Shown piece after piece: positions 23,901 to 35,940 of a stretch of 64,000 bases of DNA (its first letter is position 1; every line of letters starts with the position of its first letter). Source of the stretch: Acanthaster planci (lineage: Eukaryota; Echinodermata; Asteroidea; Valvatida; Acanthasteridae); assembly GCF_001949145.1 (NCBI RefSeq), contig NW_019091363.1, forward strand, positions 1,721,598 to 1,785,597, read 5' to 3'. The notes beneath the pieces are model-generated. The model made no database searches and was not told where the DNA came from. It was given only the letters and a program-made list of their open reading frames with translations. The position numbers and the translations under genes were made by a program.

Positions 23901-26900
23901 CTTTGCTTTGCTCATGCGCGGAGCAACGTTGCCAGGAGCGGTTGATGGGCTGATCAGTTTCCTTGCCATTGATTGGGCCTTTCTTCAGTCTTGGGACGTA
24001 GGTTGTATTCACGCGTACATGTACCTTGATCATTTAAGATTAGCCTGGAAGATCAGAATTTCAAAGAGTGTTGTGATCTTTCAATTTAATTTTCTCTAAA
24101 AATTTTCCTTCCCGACAAAACTGACATTTCTGAAGATCCGTTGTCGGTTTTGTGTTGAGTGTTTGGCTTCAGTTATCGGCAGCTCTTTGAATGCATCTCA
24201 GGAACGCTATTAAATGCGGAAACTTAAGTCGACAAAGGATAATTCGGAATCAACTGTAAACTAGTCCATGAGGCGGATTTTTGAAGGCCTTCTATTTCTG
24301 ATTACCCATATTTGTTTTTGTTCTGTTTTTAGCTGTGGATGAGTGTCTTTAGTGAAGCTGCCTTCACCGGTGTTATGGGACATGGAGTATTTTCAGCGTT
24401 GTCAAGTTACAACAAATTTCACAACAACCTGTGCCTGTATGTTCCTGATTGAAACCCTTTGTCATGTCGTTGATTGGTTAAAAACAGAAATGCTGTGCCG
24501 TGTTATTGCTGTATACAAATTCGGGGTTTTCGTTCAAATATAGTTTGAAATGAATACAGTTACTGATCAGTCATAATCATAGTCGTTACTGTTCAGCACT
24601 CTTGTAAATGAAATGCAAATACTGAAGCCCAACTCAACTTGTTTTCCTTCGTTTATTAGTGAAAGCAATCTCATTATAATGAGAATCACTTGTTTACTGA
24701 AATTCAATGTAAAAATGCTTTTATATTCTTTTAAATGCACATGGCCTTGTTTTCTATCTGAAAGACGTCAGCGTTTCCAATTATGCCTTCCTAACCCTTT
24801 TCTCTGTAAAACAAAAATGCCAAACCTTTGTTTTTTCTCATCGTTTCCGGCAAGAGTGTTTTTGCTGGAAAAGAATTTTGCACGCAATGTTCTGTCTGCC
24901 TTCTGTTTGCATATTTTAACTTGTAGTTGGTGATTGTCATTTGAACAGTGACGCCCTTTTTGTCACGGCTGTCGCCATTGTCTTCAAGATGATGGTGCTC
25001 TTAACAGTAGCAACATTTCTTGGTTACTGTGCCTTTTTCAATGGAACCTCTGTTGGGTACATTCTTGCAAACGGTAAGATGTTTGTTCTTGAATTGGTTT
25101 CCTCTCTGTGACCCAGTATTACTTCTCTTAAGAACGCTTAATATGTGCCTAATGAAATCTTGAACTGGAAGATTATACGTACGTCTTTATACGTCTTTAT
25201 AACATTTAGCCATTTTGTGTATTCAGATACATTGTACCTCTTTCTAGATGAGAATTTTGACACGGCTATTTATCGAAGTAGAAATGCCTTATACATTAAA
25301 CGTGTAAGCTCAATGCATACTCCACGTTTTTTGCTGTAATGTTTTAATGGTTCAACTACGTGTACATGTATAAGCATTTTCATGCAAAGCACATCGCATT
25401 GTGATCTCTCCTACGGGACAACTTCATTTGCATCACTGGAGGATCGGGTTGGTGTAGTAGCATTTCCCTGCCTTCCTCCAGCGTCTTTGAATCCCACCCA
25501 GTTTGGCACGTGATTCGGGTTTCCCCCTGCACCTCAAAATCTGGAAATGGTTCTTTCGTCTTCTCAGGATTCCACCAAGGCTGCAGTGAATGAGCACCCT
25601 TGACGAAACCTCGTTTCCAATACCAGAAAGAAAACAAATCTGGGAAAAACGTATCTTGTAGGCCTATACATTTGGTTCCGTTCTTTGACCATGCTGTACA
25701 GAGATCTGAGACAGTAATTCGGCAGCACAAAATTGGACCTCTGCAGAGAGTATACATCAGTAATACGTGTACATGTATATCCATAAAGTATCACCCTTGT
25801 GTGTTGTTATGCACGCAGGAGGTTCTGGTCTCCTCACGACAATGGCTGTTCTTCCAACAATCCTCGGTACCGTTCCTGCGGCCAATGCTTGGACATGCGT
25901 GTTTTTCATCACCATGTTTCTCCTCTTCACAAGCTCTTCAGTAAGTAGTTCATGCCACTGGTCTGAGATTTTATCCGTCAGAATTTGGGAAAAATAGCTC
26001 AGAAAATATTCTAAACCTGCATTCTTTATGACATGCTGTGTGACAACATTTTAAAATGGGGATAGCAATTTGAAATGATCTGAGACGAATGTCTCACATT
26101 GCATGTCGCTAACGAGATTTCCCCTTCCAAATGTTGACCAGTCACAACGTGTTGAAAACGATTTTCTCTTAATGGATAGGGTTGTTAATTGTTTAGTATC
26201 TGTTTGGCAGTGTTTGTTTTGGGGGTTGTTTTCTCTGCCAGATCTACATGGTTCAGGCTTTGCTGACGACTCTTCTGGACCTGTTCCATTTGCCGCACTC
26301 GGTTATCTTCGTGTTGCCGACCAGCGGCATCATCTGTGTCGTCAGTTTCTTGCTATCTCTTCCCATGGTGACAGAGGTGGGTTGTCATATTGGTAGTATA
26401 TAGAAGCGTGCCGTCAAAGCTTTCTGGTGACCCTTAAGGAAAGACAAAGAGCTTGATGGAAGTCACGATTTTCCCCATTGATTTCTTCAAAAATTATTTC
26501 AGTCAGTCTGGTATTGCAATGGATGGCCCACAAACACTGGCACTGTTAATCACAGATCTTTGAGATCCCCTCCAATTCGAATCAACACTGACCTATAGTC
26601 ATCTCAGAAAGCGATTCCATAGTAAATGAGCTTAACATTTGCCCACGCTTAACACGATGTTCTCCAAAGCAACTAGTTTGAAGTTCCATCATTTGACGTA
26701 GGGCTTATTAAGTATTATAAATGGATGCAGCTGACACCAGCGATGAATCGAAGTACAGCTGCCGTAGTTTTAGTCAATTTTTTTTTAAACATTTACAGTC
26801 TGGGTCAGCTATCCTTGAGGCTCTCGAAACCTACACTGCCTACTGGGGTCCTTTGATTGTCGCCATTGTTTTGCCGCTGGTCTCAGTCTGGATGTACGGT

Positions 26901-29900
26901 AAGTTCACATATTTTATGGCGAGGCACACTGGTTTAGTGCAGGTTGATTTTTCCTTTAATCAAGCGAAGCTCCAGCATTTATTAAAACTCCTAAACAAAT
27001 CTTTTTCACGAGGATGCCACTTTTTATCATGTTTCCTGAATCATATTCAATTTTAATCTGTTAAATGGGGAGGTGTGTTGTCAAACCATTTTGGTTCCAA
27101 TCCTCGCTTTTTTTTTAGAAACAGAAACACAAATCTTAAGTCATTCTAAACAATCTGCCTTGACATGCGTGAACTTTTATTTGGTTGCCGTTGTTTTGGC
27201 TCTCAAGCGAGGTAAAACATTTTCGGATGGCAGACACATGAATATTGTCCGTTGGGTGTTGGGAAAGTTTCACCGAATTGTGGGCTCGTCAATCGTCATC
27301 CTAACTTCAATGTTCTTTTAGGATTTCTTTTGTGCATGTACATGTATTCCTTTTGATATTTGTGGCGTGATTCTGTGGACGCACTGAGTAAACGGATGCT
27401 CCCCTCAGAGCTCACGTGATTAAAACACCCCTCACTAACCAAACAGAAACCTTGCAGTCTTGCTTTGCAGAAATTCGACCATGGCACTTGACCTGCACTC
27501 TTTCATTATGCAAAGCTAAACCACTCCATCAGCCTTATCGTCAACCACGACTGGTTCGATAGACTGCGGTCTTTTCACTACACCATCCTGGTACCGTATA
27601 TATAATACAGCTAAGAATAGCTGTTACGTGCGTGTTCGCAGATGAACGTGTCATATCAGGGACAGATAGCTGATGTAGCTAGTCTGAATGTACTATTTTT
27701 TACAGTGATTTTTTTTTCATTTGTAGGTACTGTGCCTAAATGGAATATCATGCGACTGTCCAAGGAAATCCAGGCAATGGTTGGCTTTTTCCCTCTGCCC
27801 ATTCAGTGCATTTTCATGTTTATCTGGGCTATTGTTATACCAGCAGTGTCAGGGGTACGTATGGAAGTTGCGAAGTTTAACTTGAACACGTTTTGGTTAT
27901 CCTTGTCATTTCTTTTTTTGTAAATCGTGTTGTTTGTTGCTGATGGGTTGGTAGTGAGCAGAACAGCAACCAAAAACATCATGTCTCAACTTTGTCTTCC
28001 TTTTATGCCGTGATCCTTATAAAACAACTCAAAGTTAAACTGATTTTAAGGCACTCCGCATGTGGTGTATAATGGTTCATTTAAGTTAAGTTGGCGTCAA
28101 GTGTGCATTATTTTAAACAGTTGTGGCATGGCCTTATATAGGTCGTAAAAGAACTGCATTTTGAATGCTGATGACATTTCTTTTATTGAAACTTTAGACA
28201 AAGTGTTGAATCAGCTCTGTTTACATATGCCTCAGTTTTGTTGAAGACAGAAACAAATGCCAATTCTCTGGCTCGTTAATCCGTACCTCCTAAATAATAA
28301 TATTGTCCATCTTTTAACACCAAAGGCTGGTATTAGGTCATGGATATTGAACAGCCAGATTGGAATTGAGAATTGTTGTGGGGTGTGCCGTCGCAGCCGT
28401 GGTGCGTATAGTGAACAATGGACGAATGGGAACCTTTGAAGGATCATGAATCTGACACATAAATTGAATAGACCGGAGTTTGATTCCTGTCCCTTTGGAA
28501 CACCTGGCCAGAGCACTGCCAGATAGCAACCTTGCGATTTGGAGTCGTTTAATTTGTCAAGCTGGTTTAGCTACGTGTGGCGGAAAAAAGCGAGCGGGGA
28601 GGGGGGGGCTGTTATCTCGGGTGCGCGTCGGGACTCAAGCAAAGAAAAGGGGTAGGGGAATAACTTCATTCGAGCTGACCCGTTACCGACATCTTCAACG
28701 ATAGCGCTGCCACCAGGCGGAAAGTGTATAAACCCCTGGAGTTCCGCGTCACCGGTTTAGTATTTCAAAATCTAAGGCAAAGCTTTGCTGTCAAAATATA
28801 GTGATCAAGTGAAGAGATCAGTCGAGCAAGAGTGTAAGATTATGTCCCAAGGAGGACAGACAAATCCACTCAAGGAATTTACTATGCAGACCAGTTTCAG
28901 AACAACTCAACAATAGTAACTTAATTCAAGTCTGAAAAATGAGGGCAAGGATGAACTGAGAATAATTTATACAAAGTTGATTTGTACTCTTTACAACTAA
29001 TTATACGGCGAACTCTAATACCTTCACTGTAATAGGAGTAGGAGCAAAATATAAACCACCGTCTTAAGAATTATTGGAGTGTAGCGTCTAGGCAGCAAGT
29101 CTAGGCAACGGTTGAGCAACACTTGTCCCCACCAATTCATGTGCTGCTCACCAATAAATCTCCAGTAAATCCTTAATTTAACTCTAGGCCCCACCTAGGC
29201 CTGTCATAAACTTAATGAACACCACTACGCAGTCCTGTGCCTCTCTTAAACCAAAATAGATATAACTAGCAACTTCCGTGCCTCTCATAAATAAATGCCC
29301 AAGACTTTATCCAAGGCCTCTGACGGGTCTGCCAAAGTAGTTTCTGGAATATCCTGACCACCAGTTACTCTTACTCCTCCCATAAGAACAAAGAACATTC
29401 TGTAAAATCCCTTAAATTCCTCTGAAACATTGGACAAAAAATCGTGACTGAATGTAAACATGCCCGACTTCCATTGTGCAAAGTGCAGTGAGGTCAGGTG
29501 ATATTCACTGAAGTGAGCAGACGGTCTGTCTCAATACTTCAGAAAATAATTACATGCAATTACAAAAATACTTGATCATCGAAACTCATCTAAAGAAGTC
29601 AGTTGGGACAGATAAAATAAAGAAAAGTTTCTACTCCTAAATGTGCCAGTTCTACAGTCTAAATATGAAAATAATCGAATAAAAACTTTGGACCTCTATT
29701 GAGTAAAGTTAGAGAAACGGAGGCAGCCATTTTTAATCTCCCTAACTATTTTTAGCACAGTACAAGCACATGTATGGCTGTGTACAAAACAGCTGATTAT
29801 GAAGTTAAAACCATACACGGTTCGGGCTGTTTACACTCCACAAAGTCACCAAATTCACCAGACTGCTATCACAACATAAGGTAAGGTAAGTTTATGGGAG

Positions 29901-32430
29901 ATAGTTTAGGAAGAACTTTGGAAGAGAAGTCTGTTATGAAAAGAAATCATCTGCATCACAAGAAAATGACTTGGGGCATTCTCACAACATACGTCTCCAG
30001 TGGAGCTAACTGGCCCCGTGTGTGTGATTTCTAAATGAGTACACGTATTCGTCTATAGACGAATATTCATTTATAATATGTTCTGTCCGTTTTGCAGGTA
30101 TTGTTCGGCTTCTACTTTTTACAAATGTTGACATGGCCGGTCTATTTCTACCGCCCTCACTGGATGACATACATCTTGCTTGTCATGGGTCTTGTACCGC
30201 TACTCCTAATACCAATTCTTGTCGCTGTCTGTCAACTTTTCAAGAGGAGACGAGGCTACACATATTTCACACAGGTATTGTTAACTCTCTATGTTAATGC
30301 TCAACGCAAAATGTGCGTTGTATTAATGTTTTTCACATTATGCATATTTATTAAGTAGCCACGCACGTTCTTATATTATATGACAATAATGTGTGCGATC
30401 ACGGGTGTCGCACCCCCACTGATTAGCTTTGTCGGCAAAATCATGGTCTGTCGGCAAAATAAAAAAAAAAAAAGAACGGAGAATGAAGATGGAAGGAAGG
30501 GGGATACAGTACGCTCGGTTTTTGTAACAGTCCGTCGGCAAATCTCATTTGCCCCCACCCTGCAAAGTGGTCTGGCGATGTCCATGTGTGCGATATACTA
30601 TTTAGATTATCAACGCTGGCTGATCTTTCTTTTTTTATTTAATTTATTTGATTGACTTCCCCATTGTCCCAAATTCACCTTTAAAGGCATTCTTATTACG
30701 TCTGTTGACCTTGTCGTGTGTACATGAACCCAAGGGTGGAATTCTCTTTGCCAAAAAGTGAACCCAATCACTTTCTAGTGGCTCTCTTAAAATTTTATCA
30801 GATACATGAAAAGTGGAGAAAGGACCGAGACAGTGATATGAAATCAACCTAGAAAGAAAGAAAAACCCAGGACATTGAACAGGCACATAAAATATTTAGA
30901 CTTAAACTTTAACATAAAAGCAAACAAATGCACATTAACAACATACGTGTTTTCGGGTAATTACATCAAATAGGCAATAAGGAAGTATACAAAACATTAA
31001 CACCATTGTTGAATATTAGCACTAAAAATAGGTATTTATATTATTATAAGATTAGATAAAAAAGATAATGGATAATATGAGGGCGGGAGATGATCAGCCA
31101 TTACAGATGCTGTTTTCTATATTAGAAATGTAGTTCGGTCGAACAAGATACTGTTACAAGTCGTAAGTGTTAAGGAGTCCCCAAATCGGACAAACAATGA
31201 TTGGTGAAAAGTATTAGTTTGTGACTGCGTATGAATGAATTTTAAGCGTGTTTAGATGTCGCTGGGGAATTTACAGTAGGAACATTGAAACTGGCAACAA
31301 AGGACAATGAGAGAAATTCAAATTGATTCATTACGAAACATGTTGCAGATATTCCACGTTATTTTTCAGAAATTTTCGTGCAGTCGGGCATCTGCCTATA
31401 AGATGACATCAGTGTTCTTCTCATGAAAATGGAATTTATATTGGCACAAAGGCCCTAAAACGTCACTGGCGGGGGGGGAGGGGCAGTGCCCCCTCACTTT
31501 TCCCATAAGGGGCAGCCCCCATCTTGTGCAGGGCCTATACTGGGATGGGGCTTAATGGATCGGCCAATTAATGGCCGACTCCTGATCTCCTCCCAACTGC
31601 CCCCCCTTTGAGAATTGTTCCACCACCGCTGTAAAGCATCGCTGGAATCTGTCTAACCATCAGACACTGGCGCAGATGAAAGAAAGCTATAGGGCCTACT
31701 GAAAACCATTTCTTGTATACTTTTATCTTTCATTTCAAAGAAGAGATGACAAGGTGTGAAAATTCGGCACCGAAGCTGTACACTGCAGGAGACGAAAACT
31801 GGTTTAATTTCTCCAGTTATGTCCATACTTTTTTCTCCCAACATCATGTCCATGTTTATCTGTGTGAGGAGTCTAAAACATACATTTTTTGTTCTGTGTG
31901 ATCCATGATTTAAGTTGTTTTGGAAAGCTGCTGTACCCTCTGAAGACTGGGGTCCCTCGCTTGAGCTTCACCGCCAGCAAGTTGGATACACTCCAAGCAC
32001 CGAAGGAGAGCGCCACCCCCTCAACTCTGAGGTGCACTATAACCCTGCCACATCGCACGTCGTCACGCACACGGTGCCAGATCCGGCCGGAGCTGGCTAC
32101 CCGCACCTGCGGCAGTACAGCCCCCCGCCACCGGCCTACAACGACCACCAGCCAGGGACCAGCAGCCCGGGTTCCGCTAAGAACCTCTCGCCGGCTCCCA
32201 GCTCTACGGGCTCCGGGCTGCCGACCATCTATCCGAGTCCCTTGGTGGAGGCCAGCCAGCCACAGCCTGCCTCCCCAGCCACCGTCTCAGCTACGGACAC
32301 GATGGGCTCCAATCGTCTTTATCCATCAGCGACGATGGATTACACGACAGGTGGTGAGACAGACTTGGCCCTGTCGGAGCCCGAAGACTCCTTGTTCGTC
32401 AATGTGTCATCTCACGAGACCACGCTCTGA
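20650..32430 (+). CDS. Divergent SLC6-family membrane protein with altered transport core
   Basis: Thirteen exons (20650-20986, 21273-21404, 21841-22150, 22620-22755, 23863-23997, 24333-24436, 24949-25073, 25819-25940, 26242-26376, 26799-26898, 27727-27854, 30098-30274, 31915-32430) join without a stop into 818 residues. The SLC6 fold is clear: RGNW before TM1, LALGQ-type TM2 end, an extracellular loop 2 with paired cysteines and N-glycosylation sites, TGK after TM4, [16 protein letters not shown] after TM6, and DWGP after TM12. TM1 is abnormal: where transporters of the family have GLGNxWRFPY, residues 96-105 read SVRSFFAFPY, so the Asn, Trp and Arg are lost. In TM6 and TM8 the usual FSLG and GPGLAF/LGL motifs are also replaced. 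A 171-residue C-terminal exon is proline-rich, with a PPAY motif (32128-32139), and ends in ETTL. It is a paralogue of the gene at 49593-63731. The frame and splice sites are intact, so it is probably expressed but not a normal Na+/Cl- symporter. Confidence 0.85.
21273..21404 (+). CDS. SLC6-like exon 2: TM2
   Basis: The acceptor is TTTCTTTGTAG and the donor GTGAAT. It encodes TM2 and the connecting loop (EMALGQFSSS, WNISPLFK). The length of 132 bases and the phases equal those of exon 2 of the downstream paralogue. Confidence 0.88.
21841..22150 (+). CDS. SLC6-like exon 3: TM3 and extracellular loop 2
   Basis: The acceptor is TTGGTTAG and the donor GTGTCT. It encodes TM3 and a long glycosylated loop with LPWLDCSNAWNTDGC. 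The loop is 24 residues longer than in the downstream paralogue. Confidence 0.85.
22620..22755 (+). CDS. SLC6-like exon 4: TM4
   Basis: The acceptor is TTCCCATAG and the donor GTAAGT. It encodes the end of loop 2 and TM4, closing with the family landmark KWTGK in phase 0. Confidence 0.85.
22875..23265. other. Assembly gap (391 N) in SLC6-like intron 4
   Basis: This is a run of N inside the intron between exons 4 and 5. The flanking exons join in frame with phases identical to the paralogue, so no coding exon needs to be missing. Confidence 1.
23863..23997 (+). CDS. SLC6-like exon 5: TM5
   Basis: The acceptor is TTTTCTGTAG and the donor GTAGGT. It encodes TM5 with RGATLPGAVDG, matching the RGxTLxGAxDG landmark. 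The length of 135 bases equals exon 5 of the paralogue. Confidence 0.88.
24333..24436 (+). CDS. SLC6-like exon 6: TM6
   Basis: The acceptor is TTTTTAG and the donor [14 protein letters not shown] is kept, but the unwound part of TM6 reads FTGVMGHG instead of the family's FSLG-type sequence. The length of 104 bases and phase 2 match the paralogue. Confidence 0.87.
24949..25073 (+). CDS. SLC6-like exon 7: TM7
   Basis: The acceptor is TTTGAACAG and the donor GTAAGA. It completes LDAL after HNNLC and encodes a hydrophobic TM7. The conserved INxxTS region of TM7 has become IVFKMM. Its length of 125 bases equals the paralogue exon. Confidence 0.86.
25819..25940 (+). CDS. SLC6-like exon 8: loop 4 and first half of TM8
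   Basis: The acceptor is GCACGCAG and the donor GTAAGT. It encodes GGSGLLTTMAVLP where the family has GPGLAFxxYPEA, then the start of TM8. It is nine bases longer than the paralogue exon. Confidence 0.85.
26242..26376 (+). CDS. SLC6-like exon 9: TM8 end and TM9
   Basis: The acceptor is TCTCTGCCAG and the donor GTGGGT. It begins IYMVQALLTTLLDLF, where family members usually have an acidic residue in place of the Gln, and ends MVTE. Confidence 0.84.
26799..26898 (+). CDS. SLC6-like exon 10: TM10
   Basis: The acceptor is CATTTACAG and the donor GTAAGT. It encodes TM10, ending VSVWMYG across the phase 1 junction. It is 100 bases long, as in the paralogue. Confidence 0.85.
27727..27854 (+). CDS. 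SLC6-like exon 11: loop and TM11
   Basis: The acceptor is TCATTTGTAG and the donor GTACGT. It encodes the loop after TM10 (KWNIMRLSKEI) and TM11, and carries little of the usual DIxxMLG wording. Confidence 0.82.
27855..30097. other. Intron 11 of the SLC6-like gene with a probable inserted repeat
   Basis: This is the longest intron of the gene. The part from roughly 28690 to 29960 is free of long ORFs and reads like transposon-derived or duplicated noncoding DNA, but I recognise no family and found no clear ends. Confidence 0.35.
30098..30274 (+). CDS. SLC6-like exon 12: TM12
   Basis: The acceptor is GTTTTGCAG and the donor GTATTG. It encodes the PHWMTY region and TM12, followed by the basic FKRRRGY at the cytoplasmic face. 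Confidence 0.85.
31915..32430 (+). CDS. SLC6-like exon 13: long proline-rich cytoplasmic tail
   Basis: It follows an AG at 31913-31914 and opens LFWKAAVPSEDWGP, the family's post-TM12 landmark, which fixes the frame. The tail is rich in Pro, Ser, Thr and Tyr, carries a PPAY motif, and stops at TGA 32428-32430 after ETTL. The acceptor's pyrimidine tract is weak. Confidence 0.8.
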   Translation: MFWKAAVPSEDWGPSLELHRQQVGYTPSTEGERHPLNSEVHYNPATSHVVTHTVPDPAGAGYPHLRQYSPPPPAYNDHQPGTSSPGSAKNLSPAPSSTGSGLPTIYPSPLVEASQPQPASPATVSATDTMGSNRLYPSATMDYTTGGETDLALSEPEDSLFVNVSSHETTL

Positions 32431-32609
32431 GACGGCTAACTTCAAGACATGCATAAAGACTTACCTAATCAGAGAAGGGTGTATTATCTGCTTTCACAAT
32501 GATACTTCAGAGGAACAAGAAGATGCCTTTCAGTTAACCGTGTCAAAATTACTTGGCTGCAGCTTGAAAGAACACACGACCCTTTGGTAGTGGCTACATA
32601 GACTCGTTT

Positions 32610-32615
32610 AATAAA
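32610..32615 (+). terminator. Candidate polyadenylation signal of the SLC6-like gene
   Basis: This AATAAA lies 180 bases after the stop codon on the coding strand. More distal signals may also be used. Confidence 0.35.
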
Positions 32616-34370
32616 TTCAAGTGGCAGCCGAGTACACGTGTAATTCGGACATGGCTGAACATAACATTCAGCCGTCCCGAGACTGAATGTCCTCTGGTGT
32701 GTACATATACATGCGTTATACTTCTTGTATTCATGAGCCAAGAACCTTCGAAGAGAAATCGGGAAAAAATTGAGACTAGAAAACTCGGTTTTGTGATTCA
32801 ACACTGAGGCGAAAAAGTACACCTTGAACAATATTTCTTCAACAGTTTCAGTGGTTAGTAGACCTTTAGGCTATTAAACCGATATCTGTACTTATTCATG
32901 CACTGAGCACAAACAGTGTTATACCTGTAGTTTTCCTCATAGGATGTATTCTGTACTCTGTTTTTTATGTTCCCGTACTTGCCACGGTTAGCCAAACTGT
33001 TCATTTATATTTGTAAAATTAAGCGTTCCTTTTGGTATATGTAAACTGTAAATACTTTTTGAGGAAAACAGCAAATGTATTGTCAATATTTCAGGGATTT
33101 GAAATGTTAGGTGCATTTGCTGTTTAGTTTGGGTTAAGTTTGGATATTAGTAGATTGGCTAATAATAATGAGTGTTTTTAAATGCTCCCAAAACTGGAAT
33201 CATGGTTATCGAGTTTAAAAATGCACACTACACAAAATCCGACGTTGTTTCTGGAACGAAATGTGGGCCATGAAGGAAACTGATATTTTAAAGCCGAGTT
33301 CTTGTCGATCAACAAGAGGCTTAACATGAGTTTTTTTACTAAAATTTAAATAAAGTAATGAGACATCTTTTGCACAAAGATCATTGATATACAAATGAAA
33401 AACGAACGACCGAAAGGCAATACGCGAGAACACTTGTGTGTCAAAAAGTAACTAAACCGCGGGTCGTAAATGGCGATTTTGCGCGTTCATCCAAATTTAC
33501 TGCCTCGCCATCAATCATTGAAAAGTACTTGTCTACAATGCCTGTTCGTTTTTTATGATTCAGACAGGGAATAACTTAATACTTATCTTTTTCTTTATCC
33601 TTTTTGGAATTTATGGAGGTTTGGATGGGAACTGACAGAAATCTTTGCTTAAATTTTTAATGTTTAACGCATGTGTAAATTCCAATCTCGATGTCTGTTT
33701 TTACATTTGTTCTTATCAATCGTTTCAATAAGCTGTCAGTATAACACTTTCATTTTACGTAAATAGTTTTCAGCAATTCATTATCGAATGCGTAGTTTTA
33801 TAGACTGGGGGTTGGGCAAGACGTAGTTGGGCTTGGAGTAGATTTAAAGAGAACATTGTCATAGACTGTTATTTAAAAGTAGACCCAGATAAGTTCACGT
33901 TGCTGGACAGGTTCATCGACATATGACTTAAGGTTTGGTTCGAGGTTATCGCGGCACTTGGAAGAGGCAGCTTTGAAATGATTGGACCGCAGTGAGAGAG
34001 GCATGGAGCCCCATGGGCATCAGTGGCGTATCCACGTCTTGTGTCCCGAGATCTAGTGAAATTTCTCTCAAGACAATCCACAAAAGAATCCTTACACTCA
34101 CTGCCATAACAGGTGGTTGTGCCGTTTCTAAAATGCTGGCTCTTTTCATTTCTAGGATACGCGTCAGTCTGTGGTCCTTGCTTGAATAGTTGAGATTGGA
34201 TAGGAGCACAGGCCAACCAAGGTGCGATTGAACATGTCCGCTGTTTTACATGTATGTTACTTGCACGAACTTTGAACATTGCTGAACAAATCCCGCATTT
34301 TGTCTCTGTCCCTTAAGTTCAATGTTGCCTTGAAGAATGCCAAAGCAGGCGCCGTTCTATACAGCCATTT

Positions 34371-34520
34371 TTTGGGGGGGGGGGGGGTGGGATGGCCAGA
34401 CCTTTCACACGTGACGTTACCTTTAACTTGTGTTACTGCTGTCAGTTCTGTTTCTCCACTTTTTTGAGGGGGGGGGCTGACAAAACGTTTTGGGGGGCTA
34501 GAGCAACCAACCCCCCCCCC
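34371..34520. repeat. Poly-G/poly-C tracts
   Basis: A run of about 14 G near 34374-34387 is followed by shorter G runs near 34469-34495 and a C run near 34511-34520. Runs like these are prone to length errors in sequencing. Confidence 0.7.
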
Positions 34521-35082
34521 GAACCGCTCCTGTGCAAAAGATAACTGCTTTCACAATGCTTTGAATGTTAACTGTTGTAATTAATCTTTCTGTTGTTTTT
34601 TGGCCTTTTAGCATCCATTAATAACAGAATTTTCACATAACAGTTACTGTGCTTAATTATGAAATGTTTGGAGCAGTAAACAAGTCATTATGTGCCAACC
34701 CAAATGGAAAGTTAGTCCAGTACACTATTGCAATAAATATCCTACATGTAAGCATTGGCGATAAAACAACATTTTGTGCAAGGTTGTTCTCTCTCAAGAT
34801 GATCCCTTGTCCTGTTTCGATAAGCGAGTAATAGTACCCTTTTGATAAAAAAATCAGAACACTCCTTTAGCACAGGTAGAATGTCAGCGAAGCCGTTAAT
34901 TTTCCGTTATAATTCTGTTCTTTGTAAAAGTTGAGTCGCTATCAAATGCGTTGCAGTGCTTTCACGATGCCATGCTAACAAGTAAAGATAAACAACTCTC
35001 ACATGCAAACCTTGAGCTGCAGACTATTACTTTAAGAATTTAAATTTATCGCATGGACCTGTTTTTCCTGGTTTTATCCACC

Positions 35083-35156
35083 TCGAGCAGAAGCACCCCC
35101 TCATCGGTTGAAATAGCCGCGTTGGTCGGGAGTATATTCATTTTGTTGGTAGCGAC
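35083..35156. repeat. Dispersed repeat fragment, copy 1
   Basis: The sequence from TCGAGCAGAAG to TTGGTAGCGA matches 45413-45485 in the same orientation with several differences, sharing CCCCCTCATCGGTTG and TTGGTCGGGAGT. It is probably a fragment of a repeat family. Confidence 0.6.
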
Positions 35157-35940
35157 GCGACTGTAACCTTTGTGCTTCCTAGTCGTTCGTGAACCAGCGA
35201 TGCGCAGTTTGGCGGAGGCGCATAAAAAGTACCCGCAGAAGAGGGGTCTCTTAGGGCCAAAATTGTGGGATTGTGTCAGTATGGCCCTGGATCTTCTCAG
35301 TAGATTCAGGGGCACCCACCTAGGGGCAAAGCAGACAAAAAGCTGTCTTGTTGTTATTCATGACAACTTCTTCTGGTACTCCTTTACGTGCAAGGTGTGT
35401 TGTACCTCCTGATCTTAGGCTGTGGAGACCATACAAACTTGTGTTAGTTTCACCTCTATCTTTCAACGCTTGGAGAAAATTTCCACGCAGCGAGTGTAAC
35501 TAAGCGGTTTGTTCCAGAGGCTGTGTACTCGCCTGATAAGACAAAGGGGTAAATATGAATAAATTATCTTCGCTTATCTTAATATTCCAGCTTGATAGAG
35601 ATCTGAGTAAAATGCTAGCAGCACAGTAAGTGTCATCCATACAGGGAGGGTAGGCCGAGGTTCCATCCCTAAAAATGTCTGTTTTAGAACGGGCTAATGT
35701 GGCTAGCTTTTATTTGGGCCATTTCGTCGTGTCTGAACATTGAGACAAAGGCGAGAGATACATAACAAGCGGTTTTTAATTGTAAAGACTATTTCCAGGA
35801 TGGCCTAACTTCTCTGAAATCACTTTTACTTAGCTTTTGCGTTATCGGCTCTTTTTGAGTTGGGGCTTTGTGGAGCTGTCACCTTCCGCCAAGAGTTACA
35901 TTATGAACAATAGGGGAGTCTGCTGGATTATGAACTGAGT

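Noticed and set aside
31889-32590. 233-residue ORF overlapping the last SLC6-like exon
   Set aside because: It is in a different frame from LFWKAAVPSEDWGP, which continues the spliced protein; the longer ORF arises from GC-rich, proline-coding composition.
33869-34279. 136-residue minus-strand ORF in the spacer
   Set aside because: No family resemblance, no splice context and no partner exons; treated as chance.
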